A DNA stretch of 64,000 bases from Dipylidium caninum (taxonomy: Eukaryota > Platyhelminthes > Cestoda > Cyclophyllidea > Dipylidiidae). Positions within the stretch are counted from its first letter, which is position 1. Every line of letters starts with the position of its first letter. A model generated the notes under the pieces. The model ran no database searches, was not told where the DNA came from, and worked only from the letters and a program-made list of their open reading frames with translations. The DNA lies in NCBI GenBank assembly GCA_017562135.1, contig QEYB01000725.1, positions 191,001 through 255,000 of the forward strand, written 5' to 3'. Both the position numbers and the translations under genes were made by a program. Positions 45,701 to 58,620 of the stretch are shown here, piece by piece.

Positions 45701-47842
45701 CTTATCGACCGGTGACGAATGCAGCCCAGGATGCTGCTGCTGCTGATTGGTGACCTGCTCAGTGGGCGTGAGCCTGACCTCTCATTGGCTGGTTGGCCCA
45801 GACTCTGACATCCTCACCTCTCCCAGTGCCTGCGATGAGCGGCCGCGGCCAACCATCGCAATTGACCCGGAGGAGCGTACGAGCTCTTCAAGAAGTCAGC
45901 ATTCGAGAGGTGGAAATGTCCACTGCAAAGTGACTTTAACTACGGAAAGGCAATAAGTGATGTGGAAGAGACGCCACCCACCCACCTCTCCATCTTATAG
46001 ACATTCATTCATCGAATCCGGCGAATTCAGGTAGGCGAGTCATCAGCAAATCCGTGCGATGGAGCTGAGCTCTATCCGCATTTGTGCATTTTCACCCGAA
46101 GACAACCAGCAATTCCCCCTACCTCAACCAGAGCATGGTAAAGTATACGCTTGCTTTGCCGTGTACTGGACACCTGAAGGAGACGGCGGGGTGGAGGAGC
46201 GTTGGGGAGTTCCATGGGTGAATCATGAGGCGGTACGAGGTAAAAAGGGCTGGGGCGAGCCGTCTTGTCCTGCTTGACAAGAGGGCATGCGATAGCAACT
46301 ATCGTCCAAAACGCTTAACCCGACTGATTGAGGGGCGCGAGAAGGGGCTGGCACGTGGATGTATTGGGCTGTTTGTGCATCGCCCCCGGGGTGGAGAAGG
46401 CGTCTCAGCCCGAAGGCGCTCTCGATATGTTGTTATCGTGACAACGAAGGTGGATTTTATGGAAGGGCACAAAAACCAGTCTCATGTCTGCATAAGCAAA
46501 GTTGGGATTGTTGTGGTACTCTTCGGGCAGTCACGCAACCAGACCGACAGCCCTCTGTGCCTCTTCCGCGGGGTCTTCTGCCGATGCAGTACACTTAAAT
46601 TCGCGCCTTCCTTACTTTCAGGTCGATGCGGACGAACTGTTGGGGATTTGCAGTGTGGGAAGGCAGAACACGAAGGCGATGCTTATCTTCGTTCTAGTCC
46701 CACAACTCATCTTCCTTCTCGTGGGCCTCGTTACCTTCGCCTGCTGCCTGGTCCAACTCCTCAAGATCAGGCGCACCTTTAAACAGCGTCAACTTTCACC
46801 CAGTGTCACGATAAAAAGCATGGACATTCATTCGCGTTACCACGTCTACCACTCCGACCAGCAGTCCGACTTTGATACGACTGTCGCAGAAAACAGCGAG
46901 GTTGGAGTAGGTGGACGCGCCAGTTCCTCGTCGTGTTGCTGCTGTTGCTACGGCTTCCGCTTGGACAGTCTTAGCACCCGACTGGGCTTCTTCAGCCTCC
47001 TCTACATCGTTCCGGCCGCCACTGTTCTCGCTTGCGACTTCTATGAATACCTAAATCGGGATGAGTGGCTGGCTGGAGATCCCATAAACGCGCTCTCTCA
47101 ACTTATCAAGACCACCGGTTCAACACTGTCCGATTTGGAGCAGGGTCGGGAAGTAACTCCGGAAATGTTCCTTCTTCGCACGTTTATGTCCTTAGTCACC
47201 GGATTTGCTACCTGCCTATGGATGCTCTCTGTGAAAGGCATCGAACCGTGGCGCCACCTCGGACATCAGTTGGGAAACAGATGCGCTGGCAGGTGTTGTT
47301 TCCTGCCAGCGCCAATGAAATTTCAACAACAGCAACAGCAGCAACATCTTCACCAACAGTCTGGTATATCTCCACAACAGAGTCATCCAGTGTCGAGCAA
47401 GAATACTCCGAGCAACACCTCGACAGTTCTTCATCCCTACGCGGTATATCAGCATTGCTGCTCCGCAACGAAGCACCCTGCTGACGCCGTGGAACGGTGT
47501 GCCTACACCGTCCGACCTCCAGCTGGACCGGGAGTTGATGCAACAGAACAGTTCTTCACCCAGCAGTCAGCCGGACTAGCCTTGGCATCGCCCAATCAGG
47601 CCTCAGGATACTACAGTTCTGCCACAACCACCAATAACAGTGCTGGGTCGGGTTCGGCAGTGGGTCCCCGGCCGCCTCCGAACACCCCTCCGGGCACTGT
47701 GAACGGCGACTCGAATCCGGGCTCATCAGCCGCCGGGGTGGGGTGGTGGGAGATGAACAATAACAATCTCCATCGCCATCAACATCAACATCAGCAGCTG
47801 AAGCTACATCAAGGCGCGCCAACGCGTCATGCTGTTTTGTAG
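42777..47842 (+). CDS. fz: Frizzled-family Wnt receptor (Fz4-like cysteine-rich domain)
   Basis: Exon 1 runs 42777-44345 and exon 2 46622-47842, joined in phase 0 (CGACAG|GTGCG, TTTCAG|GTCGAT). Residues 1-20 are a signal peptide. Residues 40-157 form a Frizzled cysteine-rich domain with ten cysteines and FFLCSVYAPMC; the end, VMCMKGP, recalls Fz4. A linker of about 150 residues, rich in Gly and Glu, leads to seven membrane segments: residues 312-337, 348-370, 397-422, then EHVVAWLTPG (TM4) in exon 1, and in exon 2 TM5 (IFVLVPQLIFLLVG), TM6 (FFSLLYIVPA) and TM7 (MSLVTGFATCLWML). Intracellular loop 3 is greatly enlarged and holds a run of cysteines. The tail of about 190 residues is rich in Gln, Ser, Pro and His. 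Two oddities: an in-frame TAG at 44106-44108 between TM3 and TM4, best explained by an intron not obvious in the frame, and the motif after TM7 reads KGIEPW instead of KTxxxW. Confidence 0.88.
44051..44239 (+). other. Possible 189-base intron inside Frizzled exon 1
   Basis: The coding frame is the same before and after a TAG at 44106-44108, so the stop must be removed by something a multiple of three long. AAG|GTCGAC at 44051 and CGGAG at 44239, preceded by a pyrimidine-rich stretch, give 189 bases. Removing them leaves 32 residues from the WW of TM3 to the AW of TM4, close to the 34 I count in human Fz4. A 39-base alternative, 44070-44108, also keeps the frame. Both donors are weak. Confidence 0.4.
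44411..44437. repeat. CTC trinucleotide repeat
   Basis: About nine tandem triplets in the Frizzled intron. Confidence 0.75.
45341..45393. repeat. AC and GA dinucleotide repeats
   Basis: A run of AC repeats is followed after a short GC-rich spacer by a run of GA repeats, within the Frizzled intron. Confidence 0.75.
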
Positions 47843-48271
47843 ATAAGGAAGAAAGGGATTCACTTCTACTCTTTGGATGAACAGGGTTACCCACACTCGC
47901 TGCCTCTCCACTTCCCTCCCCTCCGCTCGTCCCGGGCAGTTGGTTTACACTGGCACCCCACAATCTTGCCCCGTGGATGTTCGTTCAATTTGTCAGAAGC
48001 GGACAGATACACTGGATATGGTCTTTCGTTCTCATTCTCTTCTTATTATGTCCTCCGGTTTACTTTCTCTTCCTCCTAACCCGCATTTACCCTCTGTGAA
48101 TTAACTCACCTCAGTGTCATACGCTCATATGCAAACAATTCATTTAATCCTCTCCTCCGCCCCCGAAGTGAGCTACGACGCAAATACAATTGCCTTTTGT
48201 CAAGAGCATTTGCACTGTAACTGGCTTGAATCAGTCGAGTGTCACTTCAGCTGTCCTCCCGACTTTCCCTT

Positions 48272-48277
48272 AATAAA
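48272..48277 (+). terminator. AATAAA polyadenylation signal of Frizzled
   Basis: The first AATAAA after the Frizzled stop at 47842, followed by a GT-rich stretch (TGTTGTTCACCTGG), the usual downstream element. This implies a UTR of about 450 bases. Confidence 0.6.
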
Positions 48278-48299
48278 TGTTGTTCACCTGGTTTAGGTT

Positions 48300-51200
48300 A
48301 ACTGCGCTTTATTGTGCGTCTGGCGGTGCTTTGCGTCCGAGTTAATGTGAAGGTCATGGAATTTCCTGGATCTTCGAGCAACTTAGGTGGCTATTCGAGA
48401 TTGAATGGACAGCGACGTGGAAGGTGTCTGGGTCCCAAACGGAACAACGGGTGAAGGGTATTAGATAGAAGAGGGGAGTGGCGGGTGAGGGGATGTCTGT
48501 CCCCTGGAGCTTGTCTCCGTCGGTCCCAGCCGCATGCGCGCTCACATTGCGCCGAGGCTGCCAGGTACGTGGTAGGCGCTGATTAAACGCCTAAAGCGTA
48601 GCAATGCGGACTGGGTCCAAAGTTCCGGCCGAAAGAGACGCGACACGTAAGAACAAGAACGGAGAAAAAGAATGGAAGCCTCGTAACACCACCACCTCTC
48701 TCCAAGGTGAATCATGTCAGGTACTGTGGCTGCTATAGCAACCAAGACATATTGAGCAGACGGAACTGCGTCAATCAGACGTCGGTGAGGCGTGATTAGA
48801 GTTAATAATGGCTGGTAGTGCGGTTGTCTCAGCTAACGCCTTCGTCGTGCGGTCTTCCTTCAGGGTGTGGCTGAGCTGAGCACTGGACGCAGATGAGGAC
48901 TTGGCGACGAAAGTCTCAACAGAGTGCAACGCCCTCCGGAAAGTTTGCAGACTAACGAGTGAACAAAGTTATAAGGTTAATTAAATCCTGACAGTAAAAA
49001 GAACACATTTGCGAGTTTTATAATAAGGTGACGTTTTCTCTTCATCACATTTTACTGGACTCTCGCGGGTCACTTTGACTCGCTATAGTCTCGGAGAACG
49101 TGAATGGGCCGTACACTACTACTTAAAACGGGGGTAGTGTAATAAGTAGTGTGTAAAGATCCAACCGTGTCCATCTCTGCCTAAAATTGGTGTTGATTTA
49201 AAAGGCAATTGGGAAGAGAGAGTAAGTCCGTAAGTTACTATTGCACGTTACGCAAATAAAACGTTGGAGTCGCAGCTAGACGTGTTTCCTCTTTGTCTAC
49301 ACACATGACGTGTTGGTTGTCGTTGTCGTCGTCGTCGTCCCAAAAGTGAAAAGTGTTTGACCAGCCAATCAAAATGAAGTGCCACTTTTATCTCGCCTTC
49401 TTTCACACTTCACATAGTCCCAGGATAAATTCTAATGTGCGCTAATGTCCGCCATAAAATCTGTCAAAACGAAGAATTTGTTGACGTCTTAGAAAATGTC
49501 GCCGCGGGGTGACCTTGAGGTAGCCAACGAAAGCGGCCTCGCAGAAGAAGGCTGCGTGAACTTGAACGCCAGAAAAGTTCAACTTAGCCGCTTTATTATC
49601 CTTCCCCATCTCCATTTCAAACTCGATTAGTGAAGTGGCTTCCGAGTCCCAACCAATTTACGTGAGGTGAGGAAAGTGTAGGCCAGCAGGTCAAGGAACT
49701 TCATACCTAAAAGATGGTGCCGGATAAAGTACTGGCGAATTTGGACACCAAAAGTTAAAGTAAAAGCTTCAGACATTTTTTTGGAGTTCGGTTTGACTAA
49801 CGGAAGGGAATTTAACTCTTATTAATTTCAACGAGGCGTAAGCATTTCCGATTTTAGCACACACTTTCTCGGAGGGCGCAGAAAGGCAGAGTCCACCTCC
49901 GAGTCCATTGTTGTGTGTGACGTGGACTAAGAAGCGGTCAGCATCGCCTTGACTTGAGGAGTTAGCGCCTGACGGGGAATCGTCGGCGACCCTCTGCACA
50001 CAACTGTGGAGGAGGGGAGAGCGTTCCGGCTGCCTAGAAAACCGTCTTGGCTACTGCCACTGCATCGGATTCCGCATTCGTTCCTCCTACTTCCATCACT
50101 GCCTGGGGTGGGTACTTTTTGTTGTTCTTGCTACTTCTGTTGGCAAGCGGTGTTTTTTTGCCACACCGTCGGCGATCTGGCATTTCCGCCTTCTGTCACG
50201 ACACCGCTGCTGCTGCCGCCGTTGCCGCCGCCGCTGCTTCTACAGACAACCTTTGCTCCAGCCCCTCCGCCTCCACCGCCCAGGTGCGTTTGCGCGTGTA
50301 ACCCAAGCCTCAGCCCCATCCCCCTTTCCTCCCCGCGACGCGGCCCTCTGTTCGCCACCTTCCCCTCATCTTCCTCCTACTCGTCCTGCCCTCTTCCTAC
50401 CGGGAGAAAAATTGGCTCGACGAGAATCAATGCTGCCTTGGGCGGTTCTGCGAGGAAATGGTGAGTGGTGCATTGTGTCGCCGACTGACTGCCCGTTGGG
50501 CATGCCACAAACTGGTCAATTCCCTCACACTACTTCTTCTCGTCTTCACTTGTACCATGGTACAAAAATGCATCCCTAGGAGGCTGAGGAGCGAGGGGGA
50601 TGGCGAGAGGCGCCGAATCCCACGTGGGGACGAAATGTGGAGTCGCCTTGCTCAGCCTGTCCCATCGCGAATTATCACGCCTTTCATTCAAGAACATCTT
50701 CTCAGCTCCAATGAAAGGGGCTCACGGCTGCCCTCTTTCGAGGCTGTTGCCTCTCCTTCGGATTCCACTAATTGCCAAACGGTTGACAAACAACTTTCGG
50801 GGCCTAGGCATCGTGGCTGTTGAACCGACCGCCTCGCCTTCCGTACTTTTTTCCAACTGTGACAGTTAATGTTACGACCTCCAACTCTCACAAGATGTCT
50901 ACCTCAAATAGTCTATCATTGCGAGAGAATGCAATTTCTCTTTCTCCCGTTTGGAGTTTAAGATCAACTCAAAGGGCTAAAACTATTCGAGTGTTCGTGC
51001 AGATGAGATGTCACAGATCGTTGTCGAGCGGTGTCGGGTTACCTGGTGCGCTGCTAGCTGGAAGAGCTTGCAGTAAGCAGATTCTCTTCCTCCTCCTTCT
51101 CCACCTCCTTTTCCCCCCATAACGATGTCCCGAAGGGCGATATTAAAGACTGTGAAGTGCTCAGAATTTCAAGTATGAAGTCTGTTTGTGAGTGCCTTCT

Positions 51201-54200
51201 AATTTATGTCGCCGTCATTTACTTTGCGCAAACCACCATCTCGGCTGGACTTTCTAACCGGTCGTTCATCTGAAATCGTAACTCTTTGCCGCGCAAACTC
51301 TTTTATGAGGGCTAGACAGACTTCACGAGAAACCTCCGTGGGGGGATATCCGGCTTCACTTCATGATTCAGCCGAAACCGCCTACAAATCGCGTGGAATT
51401 TAGGACGAATACCACGTGTTCAAAGGACTGTGGAGAGCACAAGTTGACATGTGGCTCATTCTGCACAGCTAATCATCCATTACCCACCTCCAGTGGACAT
51501 TAATCTGGACTTTTAGACAGAGAGCAGAGCCGCCTTATGCCGAAACTGTGGCCACGTGACGCCTTCATGAGCTACTGCCCTACCACGCGGTTACGACCAA
51601 TGGCAGCCCGTCTGGAAGCCTCTTCTCCGAGTCCACAATCGTCTGGCCTAAACATTTCACCACTTTCGACCCGACCCCTGAATTTCCACCTTCGCATCGT
51701 GGAAGCTGATCTTCATTTAAAATCAGGATTATAAGTTCCCCCATGTCCGGCAGTCGCCTCTTCACACAGTTCCTCCCTCTGGCCCCTTCATCTGGCCGAT
51801 GGGAAACCGAACCCCGAGCATTAGATGATCCGTCCTGCTGTCCCGCACAAGGTCACTTAAATATTCTTCTTCCCCCCAGTGTAGTTGCTGTCTCGGATTT
51901 ATGGAGAGGCGAAAGCTTTTCAAACGGCATGTGGCTGTCTAATGCACCGCTTAATTAAAGGGATGTGGATAAAAAAAGTTGCTCGTTTAGAAATCCGGAG
52001 TGGAAAGGACTCTCCAATTAGCCTTTCTGAGACAATGGGAGACATTAATTACTTTCCCCTTTGCCCATATTTGTGTGTCCTCGTCTCGTACTTCAACATT
52101 CCTGCCTTTATTTTCAGTGGTCCTCTCAAGGTCAAACAGCTGTATCAACTTAATAAGTTTGGGGAGCGGAACGATGTATAACAATAACAACTTTTATCTC
52201 TCCTTGAAGGCTAAGACGTCTCTGAGTACGGCGAACTAATTTCGCTCTGTTTATCACGAAGTAGGTGAAACACTGCACCCCATTGACCGTAAAGTGATGC
52301 CTTCTTCGTCGTCGCAAAAGTCGTGATAAATGTCCTCCCCCCCGTGTTGATAACATCCAACTCAGCGTTCCACACATGACACTCGCAATCCCCTGCCTCA
52401 CTGTCACTTGGAATATCCGCCCTCCCATCGGACTGTAAAAAGCGCTTCCCGCCAACGCGACTGCAGCAAGGAGGCAGGTGAGAAGCCACCCGCGTATTCG
52501 TTGTGTAGGAGTTGTCGTAATCAAAAATTAATCACAAGTGGTTTTGTGATGGAACAATAGGGCATCGCGGGCATGGAGACACACCCAGGTGGGGAGGAGT
52601 TTATGTCCACCTTGAAAGAACAGCATTGCCAGGGAGGGGCCCGAGGGTGGGCGTTTCTCTCATCCATCCATCCATCCATCAACGCAACTCAGTCTACACC
52701 GCAATGAGCCAAAAATTAACCGCCAAATTTTTCGTTACTTCCACCGACCGTACTCGAAAAGCTTTGACTGGGCAGTGGTCGAAGCCAAGCCAAAAGTATT
52801 GAGCAAAATCCTCGCCCTGCTGGGGCAGATGGAGGTGGGAGGAGACAAGACTGTCAAGAACTGTTGTCGAAGTTGTGGAGGTCAAGACAGTCGAGTGGCT
52901 CCGTTAGAATGGGAGCTCATACCGGCACACCGACAGATAAATGGGGACGTAGTTAGGCTCCGCCTTCCTCGGCCTGCGAGTCAAATAACATTTGGGGGTT
53001 TTCGAGAGTATTGAGGAGCAGCAAACGCATTGAGATTTCAGCAGTGTCGTCTGTGGTAGCCAAAGAGAGAGGAGAAGGTTGACTGCATTCGCTCCTGCCA
53101 TTCACACTCCTCTTCACTCTGAATTTTCCCCACATCGGAGTCTCCCATTTGGGGTAGCGAGTACAATTGCTGGTCAAAAGCGGGTCACTTTCCCCCCCTC
53201 CGCCCCGGGCCTGCGCCCCACGTGGTCTCGACGGAAAGAGGTGCGCACTGGGGAGGGAGGAAGCGCCTCAACCGCCCCACCGAAAGCTGCGTCGGCCCCC
53301 CCCCCCCACGAGGATGCGCATCGGCCGCCAACAGCATTATTCCCGGCGGCAAGGCAAAAGCCATGCAAAGTCAATTGGGAAATGTGGTGATCGCAGAAAA
53401 TTTTGATGTGTCTGCCCCGCGGCTCCGGCTTGGTCAACGGGGCCGACAGTTCAATGTGGGGGGGATTTGTGGGCGGTAAATCAAATGTTAACGTGTACGG
53501 AATGCTGTGATTCGGGCGTCCTAATTTTGCGGATGACACGAGGAGGGGCAGAGGAGGCGAACGGGGCGACGGTGGAGCAGGAGCGAGGGAGGCAAAATAC
53601 CAATTATTTATATAAAATTGTTCAACTTCGACGTTCATTGTTGACTTGGCGATCTCCAGGGAAAGAATTTAATCACGAGGCTTCCTGATCCAATTTTAAA
53701 AAGCATTGCTAAAATGACAATTCTACTGGCCGCTCCCCGCCAAGCGGAGCTGTCATCGTCGTCCAGCCTGCCACTCTTCCAGACGACACTCGTCGCGCAG
53801 TTGGTCGCCCCACCGAGGCTGTTGGCTCAAAGGCTCCGCTGAGCGCGAAAAGGCTTTATTCTTGACTTTCTGCTCATGCTAAAGGCATGCTCCTATCAGC
53901 TTATCACAATTACTCGTCCATTTTAGTTGGCATTTGTTTTAATTATTGACAGTAGTCTGCCGACGCTGAAAGTGGCGTCGCGGCGGTAGACTCCCTTTCA
54001 AGTACGCAACATTTCCGGGGAGCACTTAAGGCCCCATTTTCCTCCATTTTTGAAACCTGTGGCACAGACACTAGGTCCATCGCCGTCGACAGTTTCTCGT
54101 GGGCTCCTCACTGGCTGGCGATCACATCGTGGGAAAAAGTTACGGTTTCCTGTCCTGAACAACGGACGTTGAAGTATTAGGTCCGGTGAGAGAATCACAT

Positions 54201-54830
54201 CGCACCGTGTATGCTCAAGCAACAGAACCCAAATGAGTGGCATGTTTCGGACTCAGTCAGTGTCAGCAAGCAACGGTCGCGTCACTTCTTCACTGCGTTC
54301 GGAGGAGACGCACACACGAAGGGCGGAGGCGCACGGGCGGTCCAGAGGACACCCAACCGCATTCCCTGGGTGGACTCAACAAGCATTAATGAAAGGGTAT
54401 CAGGCTGCCCGAGTGTGCAAACAAGGTCCGAAACGAACATTGTCTCCTGGCTGTCGGAGCGCAGCTCTTTTGGCCCAGCACGCCACCGCGAGGTGTGGTG
54501 CTCCTGGACGGCGCGTCGGGCCTCACCTCTGGGCTGGCGCGGAGACTCCGAGGGTATTCCGGACTCAAACAATAACTAAATGATTACTTAGCCCGCCTGA
54601 GTGTTCCATTCGCTTCGGTTTCGCGGATCATTTTATAAACATCGAGCAAAGCTTGATGCCTGAATGGCGTCCCCACGTATTTGTTTAAGATGACACCTGT
54701 CATCTTGTCATTTTCACCTGATGCGCTAATTGTTTACCTAGTTGGACTTACGGGTTGTGGCCGCGGGCGGAGGCCTCCCTGGGCCATGTTGCCAGCTCGC
54801 CTGGTGCAGGCCTCTTTGGCTAATTTGGGG
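48300..54830. other. No supported gene
   Basis: Open frames of 60-150 codons occur on both strands, for example 50006-50464 (+), 53174-53638 (-) and 54211-54579 (+). They are Pro/Ser/Arg-rich, lack domains and have no matching splice pairs. Repeats include a GTC triplet run at about 49318-49339, CATC tetramers at 52661-52680 and a poly-C run near 53297. Single CCAAT boxes occur near 49365 and 51598. Confidence 0.35.
52661..52680. repeat. CATC tetramer repeat
   Basis: Five tandem CATC units, visible directly. Confidence 0.75.
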
Positions 54831-54838
54831 GTTTGGGG

Positions 54839-54927
54839 TCAGGCGGCGAGGATGACGATCTTGTCGTGGGAATTCAGGGCACTCCAACCAAACGCCATGA
54901 CTAACGCAGACAAGCGGACGAAGTAAA
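54839..54927 (-). CDS. Candidate short terminal exon, hydrophobic C-terminus
   Basis: On the minus strand a very strong acceptor (a long C/T tract ending CTGACAG) is followed by two bases and 28 codons, YFVRLSALVMAFGWSALN and HDKIVILAA, then TGA. The composition is that of a membrane protein end. An open frame at 55216-54974 upstream could hold the previous exon, but I could not settle a donor. No family assigned. Confidence 0.25.
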
Positions 54928-54929
54928 CT

Positions 54930-57900
54930 GTCAGGAGGATGAAGAGGGGAAGGAGGGGGAGGTGGGACGTGGTTCATGCGTCTCGGAGATAAAAATCTAC
55001 TGAGATTTGGCGAAAACTGCTCCCTACACAGCGGATTAGAGCAAAAATGGATTTGATAGCCAAGAGACTTCGGGCCACTTGATCGGATCTGGAGGAGAGA
55101 ACGAGCATACAGGCATCTGAATAACTGCCACACCGGCCCAGTCGAGACATTCCACTTTTCCTTCTCGGCCCGAGTAATGCCAGTGTTGGACGCCGCGTCA
55201 CAGAGGGGACCCGCAAAACAAAATTTGACAGAGTATGCGGCCGTCCTAAGCTTTTGGCGGTGATGATGACAGAATTTCCACGATAGACTATCGCTTTGTT
55301 AAGCAGTTTTGCGCCATGTTTCGACGTTTTTCCCTCAAAATTGGCGACCGGTTGTCCCGACCTTCAAAAAAACCGGTAAAAACGTTTGACGCGGTCCAGT
55401 GAGGACGGCAGTCGGAGCGGAGGTTAGCTTCTAATCGCGACGACAGAAACTTTGGTTGGAGACGGGGAATGCGCAGGAAGTCGATCGGAGATGGCATCAT
55501 GCAATGACAGGCTTGTGGAATTCCCTCAACGGTCCAACGCGCGGCAAAGTAGAACAACGTCTGGACATCCGTCTTCGTCACCAAGGCTAACATCGTTTCC
55601 CCGGGATGAAACACAAATCGAAGACATACCCCGTTCGTTTGTTAGGTCGTTCATCAGTGTTAGATGGTCCAAGAGTCGCCTTAAGCGTAAGGAATTACGT
55701 GAAAAAAGCGGAAACAGACAAACGCTCACTTCGTTTCCCGGCCAATCAAATCCACCACTCCCCCGCATACAGCCGCTTTACTTCCTTGTGTGAAAAGTTG
55801 ACGAAGGAAGAGGAAAAAGAAGGTGAAGCCTCCTTTTTTCTCCCCTAGCAACGTGTCTTCGCTGTCTGCATTCCGACGCGAGCTACGTGATAGCGTTTTA
55901 ATAATCCCGTATGGGCAAAATGTACCGCCAACCTCCGCCTTCCGAAGGGGATGGCGACTAATCGACTACATTTCTCCGTATCCACGACAACACCAAGCAC
56001 CTACGGCGTGGAGGAAGGTTGAGGGCAGCGTTGTCCTTCCCTTCCCATCGCACCACACGCTGTTTTGCCTCTTCACCTCAACTGACACCTCTTCGCCAGG
56101 GGATGTTTTGGGGTGCGCGGGAGCCTAAGGACTTCAGCACACCACGAAGTGGTTCTTCCCATGGTCAGAAAGGGGACACCGACTCTTCACTCACCCTGCG
56201 CTCAACCGTCGAGGGCTCGCAGCCACGCCTGAGGTGCTTCGCGTGGAGCGTGAGGAGAAGACTTTTCCACAGGGCGCCCAAGTGCAGTCCGGTCCCGGTC
56301 GACTTGGTTGTCTTAGCGCAGAAGACAAACTGCCCCCGCGCAAAAGTATGCATAATTTAAAACAAGTCCAGGTGGGTTTGTCAAACCGAAGCATGTGCAG
56401 TGCACTCGTGGCCTTGACGCATTCCTCAAAACGACCAGTACTTCATTTAATTTCACGTTCTCCACCCGCACTTGTGTGGGATATTCGCTGGTGCGAGTGG
56501 ACTGCGCTAAGGGCACTGGGGAGTTTGACTTGGGCCACCACCAAGCACTTTTGGCCATCGAGTCTCCAGCGAGGTTGATAGAATTAATTGGGCATTCACT
56601 CATCCGACTGTTTAGTCTCTTGCTAGTCATCCTTGTCCCCTGATCTCCATCCAGTCTATTAGTAAACATTTCCTGTTCCGGTATGAGGCAACTGTGAAAT
56701 TGTGCGTGTCATTCCAGAGGGAATATGCTTCCGATTGAAGACTAGATCTTGACCCTATCCAATTGACTCTACTTCAAAGATATTTGCCTCTTCCTGCCGA
56801 CGCCATCCTGCAGAAGATGGGGTAGGTGTGGCGAAGAGCACCTTTCAGTCTCCAGCCCTCCCGCGTACTAAGACTGGTTCCGATGCGATTTTGCCGACAG
56901 GGACTATGACGGCTACGAAGTTATGGATCATTTCAAACGTAAACTGTTGCCATTAGAGGGCTTACTTTCCAAAAATGCTAAATTCACGGTTATTTCCATT
57001 TAACATGACGGCCACAGCCGCGGAGCACCGTGGACAGGCGCAAGAGAAGAAGTGGGGAATGCATTTCATCACCCCTAAGTTAATTGCACTTCCGCCCAAC
57101 AGCATGGTTCTCAGGCCGGGCTGCCGACAGACCCCCGTTCCCCAGCCCTTCCCGCCCGCCCCCGCCCCCGCCCCGCTCGCCTCCTCGCCCCGCCCCCGCC
57201 GGCTTCTCCTCGTTAATAATAAATCCCCTTCCCTCCTGGTGTGCCTTATTACGGATTCAGAGAGGACTCAAGATAAACCATTATTTCACGCACCCGGGAG
57301 AGAATTTTGGAGTAATTCACGAAAAAGGCGGTTTTTAATGGAAGACTTCCAGACATCGTGTTAAACGCTCCACCGTTTTTCCTTTAGACTTCTCAAATGA
57401 CTGCTTTTCTGCTTCTGTATGTGTGTATATCTTCCTCGAAAAACCTCACTTGATTACCGCCAATTACCAACAGCTAAAGTGACACTTCATGAAGACAGTG
57501 ACGAAACACGAATAAACAAGTAGGCATAACTTTGACCCCACAAAACATTGCTGAACTACCACTCGATTTGGTAGTTTAACCTTATCGCAGATGCGAGGTT
57601 AGGTATATTTATGGTTAAAGGTTGAATGATAAAGTCAGATTAACGTCAAACGGTGCGAGTAGTCTCCCGTCGTACCAGCTTAGAAGGCTGGAATCCCCTA
57701 ACAAAAAGGCAGAGGACACCTCGCACTAGCGACCCGGATGGATGGAACTGACCAAAAGTGAGACGTGGTAGGGGTGATTTTGTGCGTCTGAGTGAAGACA
57801 ATGTCTTCTCTCGTTGTTATTGGTGATCCTGGAAGTGGAGAATTCAAACAACGCGGCCTTCGATATCTTTTGTGAAGACAGTTCTGCAGTTAATGTTTTC

Positions 57901-58560
57901 AATGCTCGCATTAGTGAAAGAAACTCATTTAAATCACAATGTATGTAAATTTGGCAGTCGAGTTTTTTTTCTATTTCAAGGAGGTTTTCTTCCATCCCCT
58001 AGCTTAGTGAATATATTTGACATTAAACTACAAAGGATAGTTTCTTCAATTTTAGAACACAGATAGTTTTTTGGTCCTATTCTTTGTTCTCAAAGTGTCC
58101 AAACTCCTCGCAGTCATAGGCCAGAAACACTATCGGCCCCGGGGGAGCAGACTTGAAATTTGATTCAGATCATCCATTTTCGTGGGAGCCAGGGCGTTGT
58201 GTGCGTGTCAGAACCTGGTGGCCTACTAAATTAGACCTGTTTGCCGCTGAGTTGTGGGGTTCACTCACCCCACAGATGTGACATGATAAACTACGTCGGA
58301 TTGTGACCAAGATAGGCGGTTGAGCGACAGGCGATACAAAATTAGAGGTTACATTGGACATGGTCTACAGTGACGATTTTCAAGATGTACGTAGCATTGA
58401 GCGTTGGAGATGGTAGGGATGACAGTCGTATTCTACATATTATTCGTACTGTCAAAAATGGCATATGGAGAGACCCGTGACCGGGGGGTCATTCGTCGTA
58501 AGTGCACGTCATTGAAGAGGGCCACTAAAAACTTACTCACTGCCACCAATCATTTTCACT
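54930..58560. other. No supported gene
   Basis: Mixed GC-rich and AT-rich DNA. Candidate frames such as 55288-55614 (-) and 57726-57995 (-) look mildly protein-like, but have no motifs or splice pairs I can stand behind. Confidence 0.3.
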
Positions 58561-58576
58561 CATCCCCGCCAGGCGA

Positions 58577-58620
58577 GCCAGCTCATTGGCCGGTCATGAA
58601 CCAATCGCTGACGAGCTGGC
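58577..58620. promoter_or_regulatory. Palindrome with opposed CCAAT boxes
   Basis: The arms GCCAGCTC (58577-58584) and GAGCTGGC (58613-58620) are perfect inverted copies. Between them lie ATTGG at 58585-58589 and CCAAT at 58601-58605. It resembles the opposed CCAAT pair of the Frizzled promoter. No gene start nearby is certain. Confidence 0.35.

Larger units (their letters stand above)
44346..46621 (+). other. Large intron of Frizzled
   Basis: Between the exons encoding TM4 and TM5. It holds a CTC triplet repeat (44411-44437), AC and GA dinucleotide runs (45341-45393) and two inverted CCAAT boxes (45746-45750 and 45784-45788). I see no convincing nested gene; open frames here lack motifs. 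Confidence 0.7.

Noticed and set aside
42777..47842. Frizzled as a pseudogene because of the in-frame TAG
   Set aside because: Everything else is intact: ten cysteines, seven membrane segments, clean main intron, polyadenylation signal. A small missed intron is simpler.
57660..57700. tRNA-like hairpin (CCAGCTTAGAAGGCTGG)
   Set aside because: No A and B box promoter motifs and no cloverleaf could be drawn; I found no tRNA gene in the window.
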